Source of the DNA: DASSUC01 sp035649895
GTDB lineage: Bacteria > Actinomycetota > Actinomycetes > Mycobacteriales > Micromonosporaceae
Reading direction: 5' to 3'
Length of the DNA: 64,000 nt
Assembly (NCBI GenBank): GCA_035649895.1
Contig: DASRIS010000131.1
Coordinates: forward strand, 1 to 64,000
Shown: in pieces, positions 43,861 through 51,209 of the stretch
Layout: each line of letters starts with the position of its first letter
Position numbering within the stretch: the first letter of the stretch is position 1
The notes under the pieces: generated by a model
What the model saw: only the letters and a program-made list of their open reading frames with translations
The model's database searches: none
Told to the model about the DNA's origin: nothing
Position numbers and translations under genes: made by a program

Positions 43861-45585
43861 TTACCCTGCCCGTTCCTGGTACCGGTTGGTGATGGGCAGG
43901 CGGCGGTCGCGCCCGAACGCCTTGATGGAGATCTTCGTGCCCGGCGCGGACTGGCGGCGCTTGTACTCGGCCAGGTCCACCATGCGCAGCACCCGGTCGA
44001 CCACGCCCGGGTCGTGCCCCGCCGCGACCAGGTCGTCACGGCCGGCGTCGCCGTCGACGTACCCGGCGAGGATCTCGTCGAGCACCGGGTAGTCCGGCAG
44101 CGAGTCGGTGTCCAGCTGGTCCGGGCGCAGCTCGGCGCTGGGCGGCTTGGTGATGGAGCTCTGCGGGATCGGCGGGGTCTCGCCGCGCTGCGCGGCGGCG
44201 GCGTTGCGCCACCGTGCCAGCTGCCACACCAGCGTCTTGGGCACGTCCTTGAGCGGGTTGAAGCCGCCGGCCGAGTCGCCGTAGAGCGTGGAGTAGCCCA
44301 CCGCCAGCTCGCTCTTGTTGCCGGTGGTGAGCACCAGGTGACCCTCCTGGTTGGACAGTGCCATGAGGACCACACCGCGCACCCGGGCCTGGAGGTTCTC
44401 CACGGCCACGCCGGAGAGCGACATGTTGGCGAGGAACGCGTCGACCATCGGCTGGATCGGCTCGGTCCGGTAGTCCAGGCCGGTCCGCTTGGCCAGGTCC
44501 GCGGCGTCGTGCTGGGAGTGCTCGGACGAGTGCCGGCTGGGCATGGATACGCCCACCACGCTGGCCGGGCCCAGCGCGTCCACCGCCACCGCGGCCACCA
44601 CGCTGGAGTCGATGCCGCCGGAGAGACCCAGCACGACCGAGTGGAAGCCGTTCTTGGCGACGTAGTCGCGCAGCCCCAGCACGAGCGCCTGCCACACCTC
44701 GGCCTCGTCGGCCAACCGCTCGGCGAACCCGCCCTGGGCCACCGGCGGGGCCGGTGCCGGCAGGCGGTCGCAGACGTGCACCCGCGCCACCCGCATCGGG
44801 CCGAGGCGTCCCTCGGGGGCGTCCGGCACCGCGGCGGGCAGGTCCAGGTCGTGCACGAGCAGCCGCTCGGCGAACTGCGGGGCTCGGGCCAGCAGCGCTC
44901 CGTCGGCCGCCACGAGCATCGAGTCGCCGTCGAAGACCAGCTCGTCCTGGCCGCCGACCATGTTGACGTAGGCCACCGTCGCGCCGGCCTCGGCCGAGCG
45001 CCGGCGCACCAGCCCCAGCCGCAGGTCGTCCTTTGCCAGCTCGTACGGCGAGCCGTTGATGTTCACCACGAGCCCGACCCGGGCCGCGCGGGCCACCGCG
45101 AACGGGCCGCCCTCCTGCCACAGGTCCTCGCAGATGGTCAGGGCCACGTCCACACCGCCGATGCGGACCACGCTCAGCGTGTCCCCGGGCACGAAGTAGC
45201 GGTCCTCGTCGAAGACGCCGTAGTTGGGCAGGTGGTGCTTGAAGTACGTGGCCACGGGCCGGCCGGCGTGCAGCACGGCCAGCGCGTTGCGGGCACCGGC
45301 GGAGTCGGCGTCGAGGTAGCCGACGACCGTGGGCAGCTCGCCGAGGCCGTCGCCGGCCAGGTCCTCGGCCAGCTGGGCGAGGGCGGCGCGGGACGCGGCC
45401 ACGAACGACTCCCGGAAGACCAGGTCCTCCACCGGGTAGCCGGTCAGCACCATCTCCGGGAAGGCGACCAGCTGGGCGCCGGCCGCGGCCGCACGGCGGG
45501 TCCACTGCCGGACCAGGCGGGCGTTGCCGTCGATGTCACCGACGGTCGGGTCCACCTGGGCGAGCGCGAGGCGCAGGGTGGGCAT
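43861..45585 (-). CDS. nadE: Glutamine-dependent NAD+ synthetase
   Basis: 574 aa. The N-terminal nitrilase-type glutaminase has the Glu-Lys-Cys triad (FPEMVLTGYPVEDL, KHHLPNYGVFDEDRYF, TICEDLWQEGGP). The C-terminal synthetase has the P-loop GLSGGIDSSVVAAVAVDAL, SRHSSEHSQHDAADLA and TTGNKSELAVGYSTLYGD. It amidates deamido-NAD with glutamine nitrogen, the last step of NAD synthesis. The ATG at 45585 begins the conserved MPTLRLALAQ; the longer frame upstream overlaps the neighbouring promoter. A single nitrogen-metabolism theme links it with the Gln genes downstream. Confidence 0.96.
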   Translation of the reverse strand: MPTLRLALAQVDPTVGDIDGNARLVRQWTRRAAAAGAQLVAFPEMVLTGYPVEDLVFRESFVAASRAALAQLAEDLAGDGLGELPTVVGYLDADSAGARNALAVLHAGRPVATYFKHHLPNYGVFDEDRYFVPGDTLSVVRIGGVDVALTICEDLWQEGGPFAVARAARVGLVVNINGSPYELAKDDLRLGLVRRRSAEAGATVAYVNMVGGQDELVFDGDSMLVAADGALLARAPQFAERLLVHDLDLPAAVPDAPEGRLGPMRVARVHVCDRLPAPAPPVAQGGFAERLADEAEVWQALVLGLRDYVAKNGFHSVVLGLSGGIDSSVVAAVAVDALGPASVVGVSMPSRHSSEHSQHDAADLAKRTGLDYRTEPIQPMVDAFLANMSLSGVAVENLQARVRGVVLMALSNQEGHLVLTTGNKSELAVGYSTLYGDSAGGFNPLKDVPKTLVWQLARWRNAAAAQRGETPPIPQSSITKPPSAELRPDQLDTDSLPDYPVLDEILAGYVDGDAGRDDLVAAGHDPGVVDRVLRMVDLAEYKRRQSAPGTKISIKAFGRDRRLPITNRYQERAG

Positions 45586-45782
45586 ACCCCCATCTTCCTC
45601 CTCCCGGGGTGCCAGCTGTCTCCCGCCGCCACGCTGCGGCTCGTGCCCGTGCTCCGCATGGTCTCGCCAAACCAGCGCCTGCTGGATCACGACCGGGCGC
45701 CAAGGCCGCAGGCACCCTGTCGGGTGGGACGCCGGGCCGGTCAGGCAGGGCTCGACTCATGGACGGGACGCTGTTGGCGTTC

Positions 45783-45809
45783 GTTATACTCGGTTATACT
45801 GCTGAGTAT
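45783..45809. promoter_or_regulatory. Probable autoregulatory operator of the toxin-antitoxin pair
   Basis: GTTATACT occurs at 45783-45790 and again at 45793-45800, spaced by 10 bp (one helical turn). ATACTC (45786-45791) and GAGTAT (45804-45809) also form an inverted repeat that runs into the antitoxin start codon. Ribbon-helix-helix antitoxins bind such sites to repress their own promoter. Confidence 0.65.
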
Positions 45810-46053
45810 GAAGACTGCGATCTCTATCCCGGACGATACCTTCGACCGGGCTGAACGAAGCGCGGCCGCGCTCGGGATGAGCCGCTCGGAGTTCTTCACC
45901 CGCGCGGCGCAGCACTACCTGGAGGAGCTGGAGGCCCACTCACTCACGGCGCGCATCGACGCTGCCGTTGCGCTCGCCGATGCTGACGAGTCCTCACGCG
46001 CTGCGGTCATCGCCGGTCATCGCCGGCTGGCCGCGGACGAGGATGAGTGGTGA
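45808..46053 (+). CDS. Ribbon-helix-helix antitoxin of a MazF/PemK pair
   Basis: 81 aa. The N-terminal KTAISIPDDTFDRAERSAAALGMSRSEFFTRAAQHYL is a CopG/MetJ-type ribbon-helix-helix. The C-terminal part (SLTARIDAAVALADADESSRAAVIAGHRRLA) is the likely toxin-binding tail. It binds DNA as a dimer and neutralises the toxin encoded next. The ATG coincides with one arm of the operator, which suggests strong autoregulation. The toxin start overlaps its stop. Confidence 0.9.
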   Translation: MKTAISIPDDTFDRAERSAAALGMSRSEFFTRAAQHYLEELEAHSLTARIDAAVALADADESSRAAVIAGHRRLAADEDEW

Positions 46054-46391
46054 TCCAGCGGGGTGACATCCACTGGGCTGACCTGGGTGACGCGGGCGGT
46101 AGCCGGCCTGGGAAGCGCCGCCCGGTGCTTGTCGTCCAGGCCGCGCCATACAACGCCAGTAAGCTGGCCACCGTCATCGCCGTTGTCATCACGTCGAACA
46201 CAGGTCTTGCGGCGATGCCTGGCAATGTCTTCCTTCCCGCGGTAGCCACCGGCCTGCCGCGCGACTCCGTGGTCAACGTGACCGCAGTCGTCACCCTCGA
46301 CAAGGACGAGCTCGACTGGCCGGTCGCCAGCGTCCCAGAGGGGCTTATGGCCGAGGTTGACCAAGGGCTACGAAGAGTTCTCGGGCTGTAG
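46047..46391 (+). CDS. MazF/PemK-type mRNA interferase toxin
   Basis: 114 aa. PemK fold: QRGDIHWADLGDAGGSRPGKRRPVLVVQAAPYN, TVIAVVITSNTGLAAMPGNVFLP, GLPRDSVVNVTAVVTLDKDEL. The RGD..W and RPVLV motifs and the conserved Ser/Thr of the VNVTAVVTLDK strand are intact, so an active endoribonuclease is expected. It starts with GTG at 46047 (or GTG 46050), overlapping the antitoxin stop. It is free-standing between NadE and GlnA2, without mobile-element features. Confidence 0.93.
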   Translation: MVIQRGDIHWADLGDAGGSRPGKRRPVLVVQAAPYNASKLATVIAVVITSNTGLAAMPGNVFLPAVATGLPRDSVVNVTAVVTLDKDELDWPVASVPEGLMAEVDQGLRRVLGL

Positions 46392-46502
46392 GGCCGCCGG
46401 GTTTGCGTCGATCTCGTCGGTTGGCGCCGCCACCAGCGACGAGCGCCGCCGCAGTGTCCAGCGCAGCCCGGTGCCGATGACGCCGGCTGCTGGCGTGCCC
46501 CC

Positions 46503-46518
46503 GTAACGCGGCCGTAAT
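46503..46518 (+). promoter_or_regulatory. Possible GlnR box upstream of the GlnA2 gene
   Basis: GTAAC-(6)-GTAAT matches the GlnR consensus (gTnAC-n6-GaAAC) in the first half and in spacing, with a weaker second half. It lies about 50 bp before the GlnA2 start. Confidence 0.4.
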
Positions 46519-46568
46519 GGACAGGGCGCAGGATGGGGCGTTGGTTCCGTTCTGTGGTGAGGTGCGCC

Positions 46569-47921
46569 GTGGACCGTCAGCAGGAGTTCGTGCTCCGTAC
46601 GCTGGAGGAGCGTGACATCCGGTTTGTCCGGCTATGGTTCACCGACGTGCTGGGCACCCTCAAGAGCGTCTCGGTCGCCCCGGCCGAGCTCGAGGCGGCG
46701 TTCGAGGAGGGCATCGGCTTCGACGGGTCGGCGATCGAGGGCTTCGCCCGGGTCTACGAGTCGGACATGGTGGCGATGCCGGACCCGACGACCTTCCAGG
46801 TGTTCCCGTTCGAGGGCGGCGGCTCCGGCGAGAGCGCCCGGATGTTCTGCGACATCCTCCTGCCCGACGGCTCGCCGTCCTGGGCCGACCCCAGGCACGT
46901 GCTGCGGCGCGGCCTGTCCCGGGCGGCCGGGCGCGGCTTCACCTTCTACACCCACCCGGAGATCGAGTTCTTCCTGCTGGAGGGCCTTCCGGCCGACGAC
47001 GGGGTGCCGGTCCCGGTGGACGCCGGCGGCTACTTCGACCACACCACGCACGCGGTTGCGCGCGACTTCCGGCGGCAGGCGGTGCTCGCCCTGGAGCGCA
47101 TCGGCATCTCGGTCGAGTTCAGCCACCACGAGGTGGCCCCGGGGCAGCAGGAGATCGACCTGCGCTACGCCGACGCGCTGGCGACCGCGGACAACATCAT
47201 GACGTTCCGGCACGTGGTGAAGGAGGTCGCGCTCTCCCAAGGGGTGTACGCCACGTTCATGCCCAAGCCCTTCACCGACCAGCCGGGCAGCGGCATGCAC
47301 ACCCACCTGTCGCTGTTCGAGGGGGAGCGCAACGCGTTCCACGACCCGGCCGACCCGATGAAGCTGTCCAAGGTGGCCCGGGCGTTCATCGCCGGCGTGC
47401 TCACCCACGCACGCGAGTTCACCGCGGTGACCAACCAGTGGGTCAACTCGTACAAGCGGCTGTTCCCGCAGGCGCTGCCGGACCGGATCACCGAGGCGCC
47501 GGCGTACGTCTGCTGGGGGCACCTCAACCGCTCCGCGCTGGTGCGCGTCCCCGCCTACGGCAAGCCCAACTCCGCCCGGGTCGAGGTGCGCTCGCTGGAC
47601 TCGGCGTGCAACCCGTACCTGGCCTTCGCGGTCCTCCTCGGCGCCGGTCTCAAGGGCATCGAGCAGGGGTACGAGCTACCGCCCGGCGCCGAGGACGACG
47701 TGTGGTCACTCTCCGACGCCGAGCGGCGCGCGGCCGGGTACGAGGCGCTGCCGGAGAACCTGGCCGAGGCGATCGAGGTGATGAGCCGCTCCGAGCTCGT
47801 CCCCGAGGTGCTCGGCGAGCACGTGTTCGACTTCTTCCTCAAGAACAAGCGGGCTGAGTGGGCGGAGTACCGCCGCGAGGTGACCCCGTACGAGCGACGG
47901 CGCTACCTCGAGGCGCTGTGA
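46569..47921 (+). CDS. glnA2: Glutamine synthetase-like GlnA2 (gamma-glutamylpolyamine synthetase type)
   Basis: 450 aa. The N-terminal QQEFVLRTLEERDIRFVRLWFTDVLG, VAPAELEAAFEEGIGFDGSAIEGFARVYESDM and the C-terminal HVFDFFLKNKRAEWAEYRREVTPYERRRYLEAL match GlnA2 of streptomycetes and mycobacteria, which glutamylates polyamines rather than ammonia. The adenylylation Tyr loop of GlnA1 is not present in the same form, so GlnE control is not expected. Catalytic motifs FFLLEG, FSHHEVAPGQQEIDLRYADAL and GSGMHTHLSL are present. The GTG at 46569 has GAGG upstream; an ATG at 46533 is the alternative. Confidence 0.85.
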   Translation: MDRQQEFVLRTLEERDIRFVRLWFTDVLGTLKSVSVAPAELEAAFEEGIGFDGSAIEGFARVYESDMVAMPDPTTFQVFPFEGGGSGESARMFCDILLPDGSPSWADPRHVLRRGLSRAAGRGFTFYTHPEIEFFLLEGLPADDGVPVPVDAGGYFDHTTHAVARDFRRQAVLALERIGISVEFSHHEVAPGQQEIDLRYADALATADNIMTFRHVVKEVALSQGVYATFMPKPFTDQPGSGMHTHLSLFEGERNAFHDPADPMKLSKVARAFIAGVLTHAREFTAVTNQWVNSYKRLFPQALPDRITEAPAYVCWGHLNRSALVRVPAYGKPNSARVEVRSLDSACNPYLAFAVLLGAGLKGIEQGYELPPGAEDDVWSLSDAERRAAGYEALPENLAEAIEVMSRSELVPEVLGEHVFDFFLKNKRAEWAEYRREVTPYERRRYLEAL

Positions 47922-48034
47922 CCCGTCGCGTGCGCGACACTCTGGCCCCATCGAGGGGAAGAAGTTCCACGTCGCCGTTTGCGGTCCCCGCCGGCCGGGC
48001 ACATGAGAGCGGATGGCATCCCCGGGAGGTAGCC

Positions 48035-48439
48035 ATGTTTGGTACACAGTGGACCAAGAAGAAGGATGCCGAGCGGATCACGTCCGACGCGTGGGACGCC
48101 CTCGTGTCGTCGGTCGAGACCGCCGGTGACAAGGCCCGATGGATGGGTCGGCGTACCCAGCACCTGGCCGACGAGGCATCCGGCCGGGTCGGCTCCGTGG
48201 CTGACGAGGCGGGGCGCCGGGCGCAGGCCGCGATGGCGGCGCTCGCCGGGCACCGTCCGGGCAAGTCATGGGGCTGGATCCTCGGCGCCGCCGCCGCCGG
48301 CCTGGCGGCGGGCTGGGCCCTGACCGTAGGGGCCCGCCGGGCGCTCACCGGCAGCCAGTTCGAGGACGACCTGGACCTGCCGGAGTACCAGCCCGACGCC
48401 GGCGCGGCCACGCGCTCCGCAGCGGTGCGGGGCATCTGA
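48035..48439 (+). CDS. Small single-pass membrane protein of unknown function
   Basis: 134 aa. A charged amphipathic helical segment (about 5-70, rich in Lys/Glu/Asp/Arg; WMGRRTQHLADEASGRVGSVADEAGRRAQAAMAALAG) resembles apolipoprotein-like or YtxH-type proteins. One hydrophobic helix follows (about 85-105, WILGAAAAGLAAGWALTVG), then an acidic tail. No enzyme motif is seen. GGGAGGT precedes the ATG. A very strong hairpin ends the transcript. Confidence 0.72.
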   Translation: MFGTQWTKKKDAERITSDAWDALVSSVETAGDKARWMGRRTQHLADEASGRVGSVADEAGRRAQAAMAALAGHRPGKSWGWILGAAAAGLAAGWALTVGARRALTGSQFEDDLDLPEYQPDAGAATRSAAVRGI

Positions 48440-48458
48440 CCGAGCCAGCGGCACGCAC

Positions 48459-48499
48459 ATGGGGAGGGGGCCGGCGCGAAGCGCCGGCCCCCTCCCCAT
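48459..48499. terminator. 19-bp perfect bidirectional terminator hairpin
   Basis: ATGGGGAGGGGGCCGGCGC (48459-48477) and its exact complement (48481-48499) form a perfect 19-bp stem with a 3-base GAA loop. It lies between two convergent genes (stops at 48439 and 48506). Confidence 0.88.
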
Positions 48500-48505
48500 G
48501 ACCGG

Positions 48506-49195
48506 TCAGAACCGGTCCAGCCAGGGCAGCCGGTCAACGAGCCAGTCGTTGAAGCGGGCCACGTAGTTCGTGTCCGTGTTCAGCCACGACAGCATGTCGT
48601 TGATGGCGAGCAGGCCCACGATCACCGCGCCGAGCGAGAGGAGCATGCCGAGCGTGGCGTCGAGCCGGCCAGCCACGTGCGGCCGCCCGGTTGCGGACAG
48701 GCCGCCCACCCCGAAGATCAGCCCGAGCACCCCGGCGGCCACGCCGAGAGCGGTGAGCTGGCCGGTGAGCACGAGCAGTGCCCCGGCGAGCCCGAAGATC
48801 AGGCTCAGGGTGGCCAGGCCGCTCGCCCGCGGGCGGGCAACCTGCGCGGGTGGCACGGCCACCACGTCGGTGTCCCGGTCGACGATCTCGCTAACCGGCG
48901 CAACCGACGCGTGGTCACGCTCCATAACTTCATGATCATCATCGATGTCCCGGCCCCGGTCGGTGTCCGCGTAACGGGCCCGGTCCGAGTCCGGGTAACC
49001 GTCTCTGTCCCGATCGGTGATATCGCGGTCGACGTCGCGGTCGACGTCGTCGCCTGGGTAGCTACGGTGCCGGCCGTCGAAGACCGGACGGTCCTCGTCG
49101 GTCGTGCGCTCATCGCGCTCGTCGACCAGGCCGTCGCGGTCGTTGTCGCGACCGTCCGGCTCCGTGCGACGGTGCGCGCTGGGAATCCTGACCAC
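48506..49195 (-). CDS. Membrane protein with an Asp/Arg-rich repeat domain
   Basis: 229 aa. Residues 1-100 are strongly acidic with repeated D-x-D motifs (DNDRDGLVDERDE, DVDRDVDRDITDRDRDGYPDSD) that resemble thrombospondin type-3 calcium repeats (DxDxDGxxDxxD). The membrane part is typical of DUF4190-type proteins: LATLSLIFGLAGALLVLTGQLTALGVAAGVLGLIFGVGG and a second helix pair at about 178-200. A short C-terminal tail follows. Calcium binding is a suggestion only. The ATG at 49195 has AGGAGG about 8 bases upstream. Confidence 0.72.
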   Translation of the reverse strand: MVRIPSAHRRTEPDGRDNDRDGLVDERDERTTDEDRPVFDGRHRSYPGDDVDRDVDRDITDRDRDGYPDSDRARYADTDRGRDIDDDHEVMERDHASVAPVSEIVDRDTDVVAVPPAQVARPRASGLATLSLIFGLAGALLVLTGQLTALGVAAGVLGLIFGVGGLSATGRPHVAGRLDATLGMLLSLGAVIVGLLAINDMLSWLNTDTNYVARFNDWLVDRLPWLDRF

Positions 49196-49253
49196 AACAC
49201 ACCTCCTGAAGGGAACCCGTTACAGCGGGTACCCGGCATGCTGGTCTTTCACA

Positions 49254-49309
49254 CCCTCGCGGTCACACACCCTCGCGGTCACACACCCTCGCGGTCACAC
49301 ACCCTCGCG
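49254..49309. repeat. 16-bp tandem repeat, 3.5 copies
   Basis: The unit CCCTCGCGGTCACACA is repeated exactly at 49254, 49270 and 49286, with a half copy to 49309. It lies upstream of the Asp/Arg-rich protein (start 49195). No hairpin or gene corresponds to it; its length is a multiple of 16, not 3. Confidence 0.85.
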
Positions 49310-49371
49310 CGCCGCGGCCGGTAGCGCTCGCCCACGGCGCGGTCTGTGGCCGGCGCCACGGCTGGTCGCGC

Positions 49372-50319
49372 TCACCCGCCGCGCGGCGATGTGGCCGGCA
49401 CTACGGCCGGTGCCGCCGTGAGCGTGCCGGCGGCCGCGTCCAGCCGGGCCGGGACGCCGAGCGGCACGCTCAGCTGGCCCGGCCCGTGACCCACGCGGAG
49501 CCCGCCGAGCACCGGCACGCCCAGGTCGCCGAGGCGGTCGGCGAGCACGTCGGTCACGCGCACCGGCCAGCCGTCAGCGCAGTTGGTGAACTGTCCCAGC
49601 GCGACGCCGGCCAGGCCGCGCAGCACGCCGGTCCGGCGCAGCTGGGTCAGCATCCGGTCGACCTTGTACGGCGGCTCGTCGATGTCCTCCAGCAGCAGGA
49701 TGGCACCGGACAGGTCCGGCATGTCCTGGGTGCCTATCGAGGCGGCGACGAGGCAGAGGTTCCCGCCGAGCAGGATGCCGGACGCCGTACCGGGCACGGC
49801 CACCACCGCGGTCTCCTCGGCCGGGTCCCGGGCGAGCACCACCGGCTCGCCGCTCATGACCGCCGCGCGCAGCGACTCCACCGACGGCGGCCCGGTCCGC
49901 CGGTCCAGCCAGGCCGCTCCCGGGCCGTGCACGGTGGCCAGCCGCGCCCCGCGCCAGAGCGCGAGCTGGAGCGCGGTGATGTCGGAGAAGCCCACCACCA
50001 CCTTGGGGTCCGCCCGCACCGCGGCCATGTCCAGGCGATCGACGATGCGCTGAGCGCCGTAGCCGCCGCGGGTGCAGACCACCCCGCGCACGGCCGGGTC
50101 CGCCAGGGCCGCGTTCAGGTCGGCCAGGCGCTGCGCGTCGCTGCCCGCGTAGAAGCCGGAGCGGGCGTACGCGTGCGGCGCGACCGCCACCCGAAGCCCC
50201 CAGCTCTCCAGCAGCGCCACGCCGCGGGCGACCCGGTCCGGGCTGGTCGGGCCGGCCGGCGACACCAGCGTGACGAGGTCGCCGGCCTGCAGCGCGGGTG
50301 GGCGTAGGGGGACGGGCAT
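49372..50319 (-). CDS. LD-carboxypeptidase (S66 family, MccF-like)
   Basis: 315 aa. DLVTLVSPAGPTSPDRVARGVALL, VVCTRGGYGAQRIVDRLDM and the nucleophile motif GFSDITALQLAL (Ser) are S66 hallmarks; Glu in ILLLEDIDEPPYKVDRML and His near the C-terminus (GHGPGQ) complete the Ser-Glu-His triad. Members cut the D-Ala from tetrapeptide stems in muropeptide recycling or hydrolyse microcin C-type toxins. No signal peptide is seen, so the cytoplasmic recycling role is likelier. The ATG is the first residue of the conserved N-terminus. Confidence 0.92.
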   Translation of the reverse strand: MPVPLRPPALQAGDLVTLVSPAGPTSPDRVARGVALLESWGLRVAVAPHAYARSGFYAGSDAQRLADLNAALADPAVRGVVCTRGGYGAQRIVDRLDMAAVRADPKVVVGFSDITALQLALWRGARLATVHGPGAAWLDRRTGPPSVESLRAAVMSGEPVVLARDPAEETAVVAVPGTASGILLGGNLCLVAASIGTQDMPDLSGAILLLEDIDEPPYKVDRMLTQLRRTGVLRGLAGVALGQFTNCADGWPVRVTDVLADRLGDLGVPVLGGLRVGHGPGQLSVPLGVPARLDAAAGTLTAAPAVVPATSPRGG

Positions 50320-50431
50320 CGCCGCCGAGTCTATGGGGGCCGCTACGTCTCGCGACGTCGACGGGGCGCGACGGTCTCCTTGGGCGCGACGTCTGTAGGG
50401 GCGCGACCGGGACGGTCGCTAGCCTCGACGG

Positions 50432-51208
50432 GTGAGCACATACCGCGCCCTGGTGGTCGAGAACGACCCGACCGACGACGCCCGCCGGCTCGGGCAGTGG
50501 CTGACCGAAGCCGGGCTGGACCTCGCCGTCGTCAGGGCACACGCGGGCGAGGCGCTGCCCGACACCCCGCAGGAGTACGCCGCACTGGTGGTGCTCGGCG
50601 GGGCGCAGCAGGCGTACTCCGGGCTGGACGGGGCTCCCGGCGCGCCGTGGCTGCCGGCGGTGGAGGCGCTGCTGCGCAAGGCGGTGCGGCACCGGGTCCC
50701 GACGCTCGGGATCTGCCTCGGCGGGCAGCTGCTCGCCACCGCGCACAACGGCGCCGTGCAGCGCAGCGCCGCCGGCCCGGAGATCGGGCCGGCGCTCGTC
50801 GCCCGCCGGGATGTGGCAGACCACGACCCGCTGTTCGCCCGGGTGCCGTTCACCCCGGACGTGCTTCAATGGCACCACGACGAGATCACCGAGCTGCCCC
50901 TGGGAGCAGTCCTGCTCGCCGCGTCCACGCGCTACCCGCACCAGGCGTTCCGGCTCGGGGAACGGGCCTGGGGTATGCAGTTCCACATCGAGTGTGACCT
51001 GGCCATGGTCGAGGAGTGGGTCGCTGCCGACCCGGGCCTGCTGGCCGAGCTGGGGCTGGACCCGCAGGCCCTGCTCGCCGCGACTGCGGCCGTGCTGCCG
51101 GACATCGAGGAGGTGTGGCAGCCGTTCGCGGCGCGGTTCGCCGCGCTGGCCCGTGGTGAGCTCGCGGAGCCGGGCCCCCGCCCGTCACTGCCGCTGCTAC
51201 GGCCGTGA
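50432..51208 (+). CDS. Class I glutamine amidotransferase
   Basis: 258 aa. The nucleophile elbow GICLGGQLLA holds the Cys, QFHIECDL the His-x-Glu. Further features are LVVLGGAQQAYSG and LQWHHDEITELP, so the domain is complete. No synthetase partner is fused to it. Such stand-alone GATase proteins are often annotated as GMP synthase-like. Its stop is one base before the GlnE start, so the two are co-translated, and a role in glutamine or gamma-glutamyl metabolism is suggested by context alone. It starts with GTG. Confidence 0.88.
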   Translation: MSTYRALVVENDPTDDARRLGQWLTEAGLDLAVVRAHAGEALPDTPQEYAALVVLGGAQQAYSGLDGAPGAPWLPAVEALLRKAVRHRVPTLGICLGGQLLATAHNGAVQRSAAGPEIGPALVARRDVADHDPLFARVPFTPDVLQWHHDEITELPLGAVLLAASTRYPHQAFRLGERAWGMQFHIECDLAMVEEWVAADPGLLAELGLDPQALLAATAAVLPDIEEVWQPFAARFAALARGELAEPGPRPSLPLLRP

Positions 51209-51209
51209 C

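Noticed and set aside
49254..49309. Short tandem repeats as a CRISPR array
   Set aside because: The units are contiguous with no spacers, so this is a plain tandem repeat.
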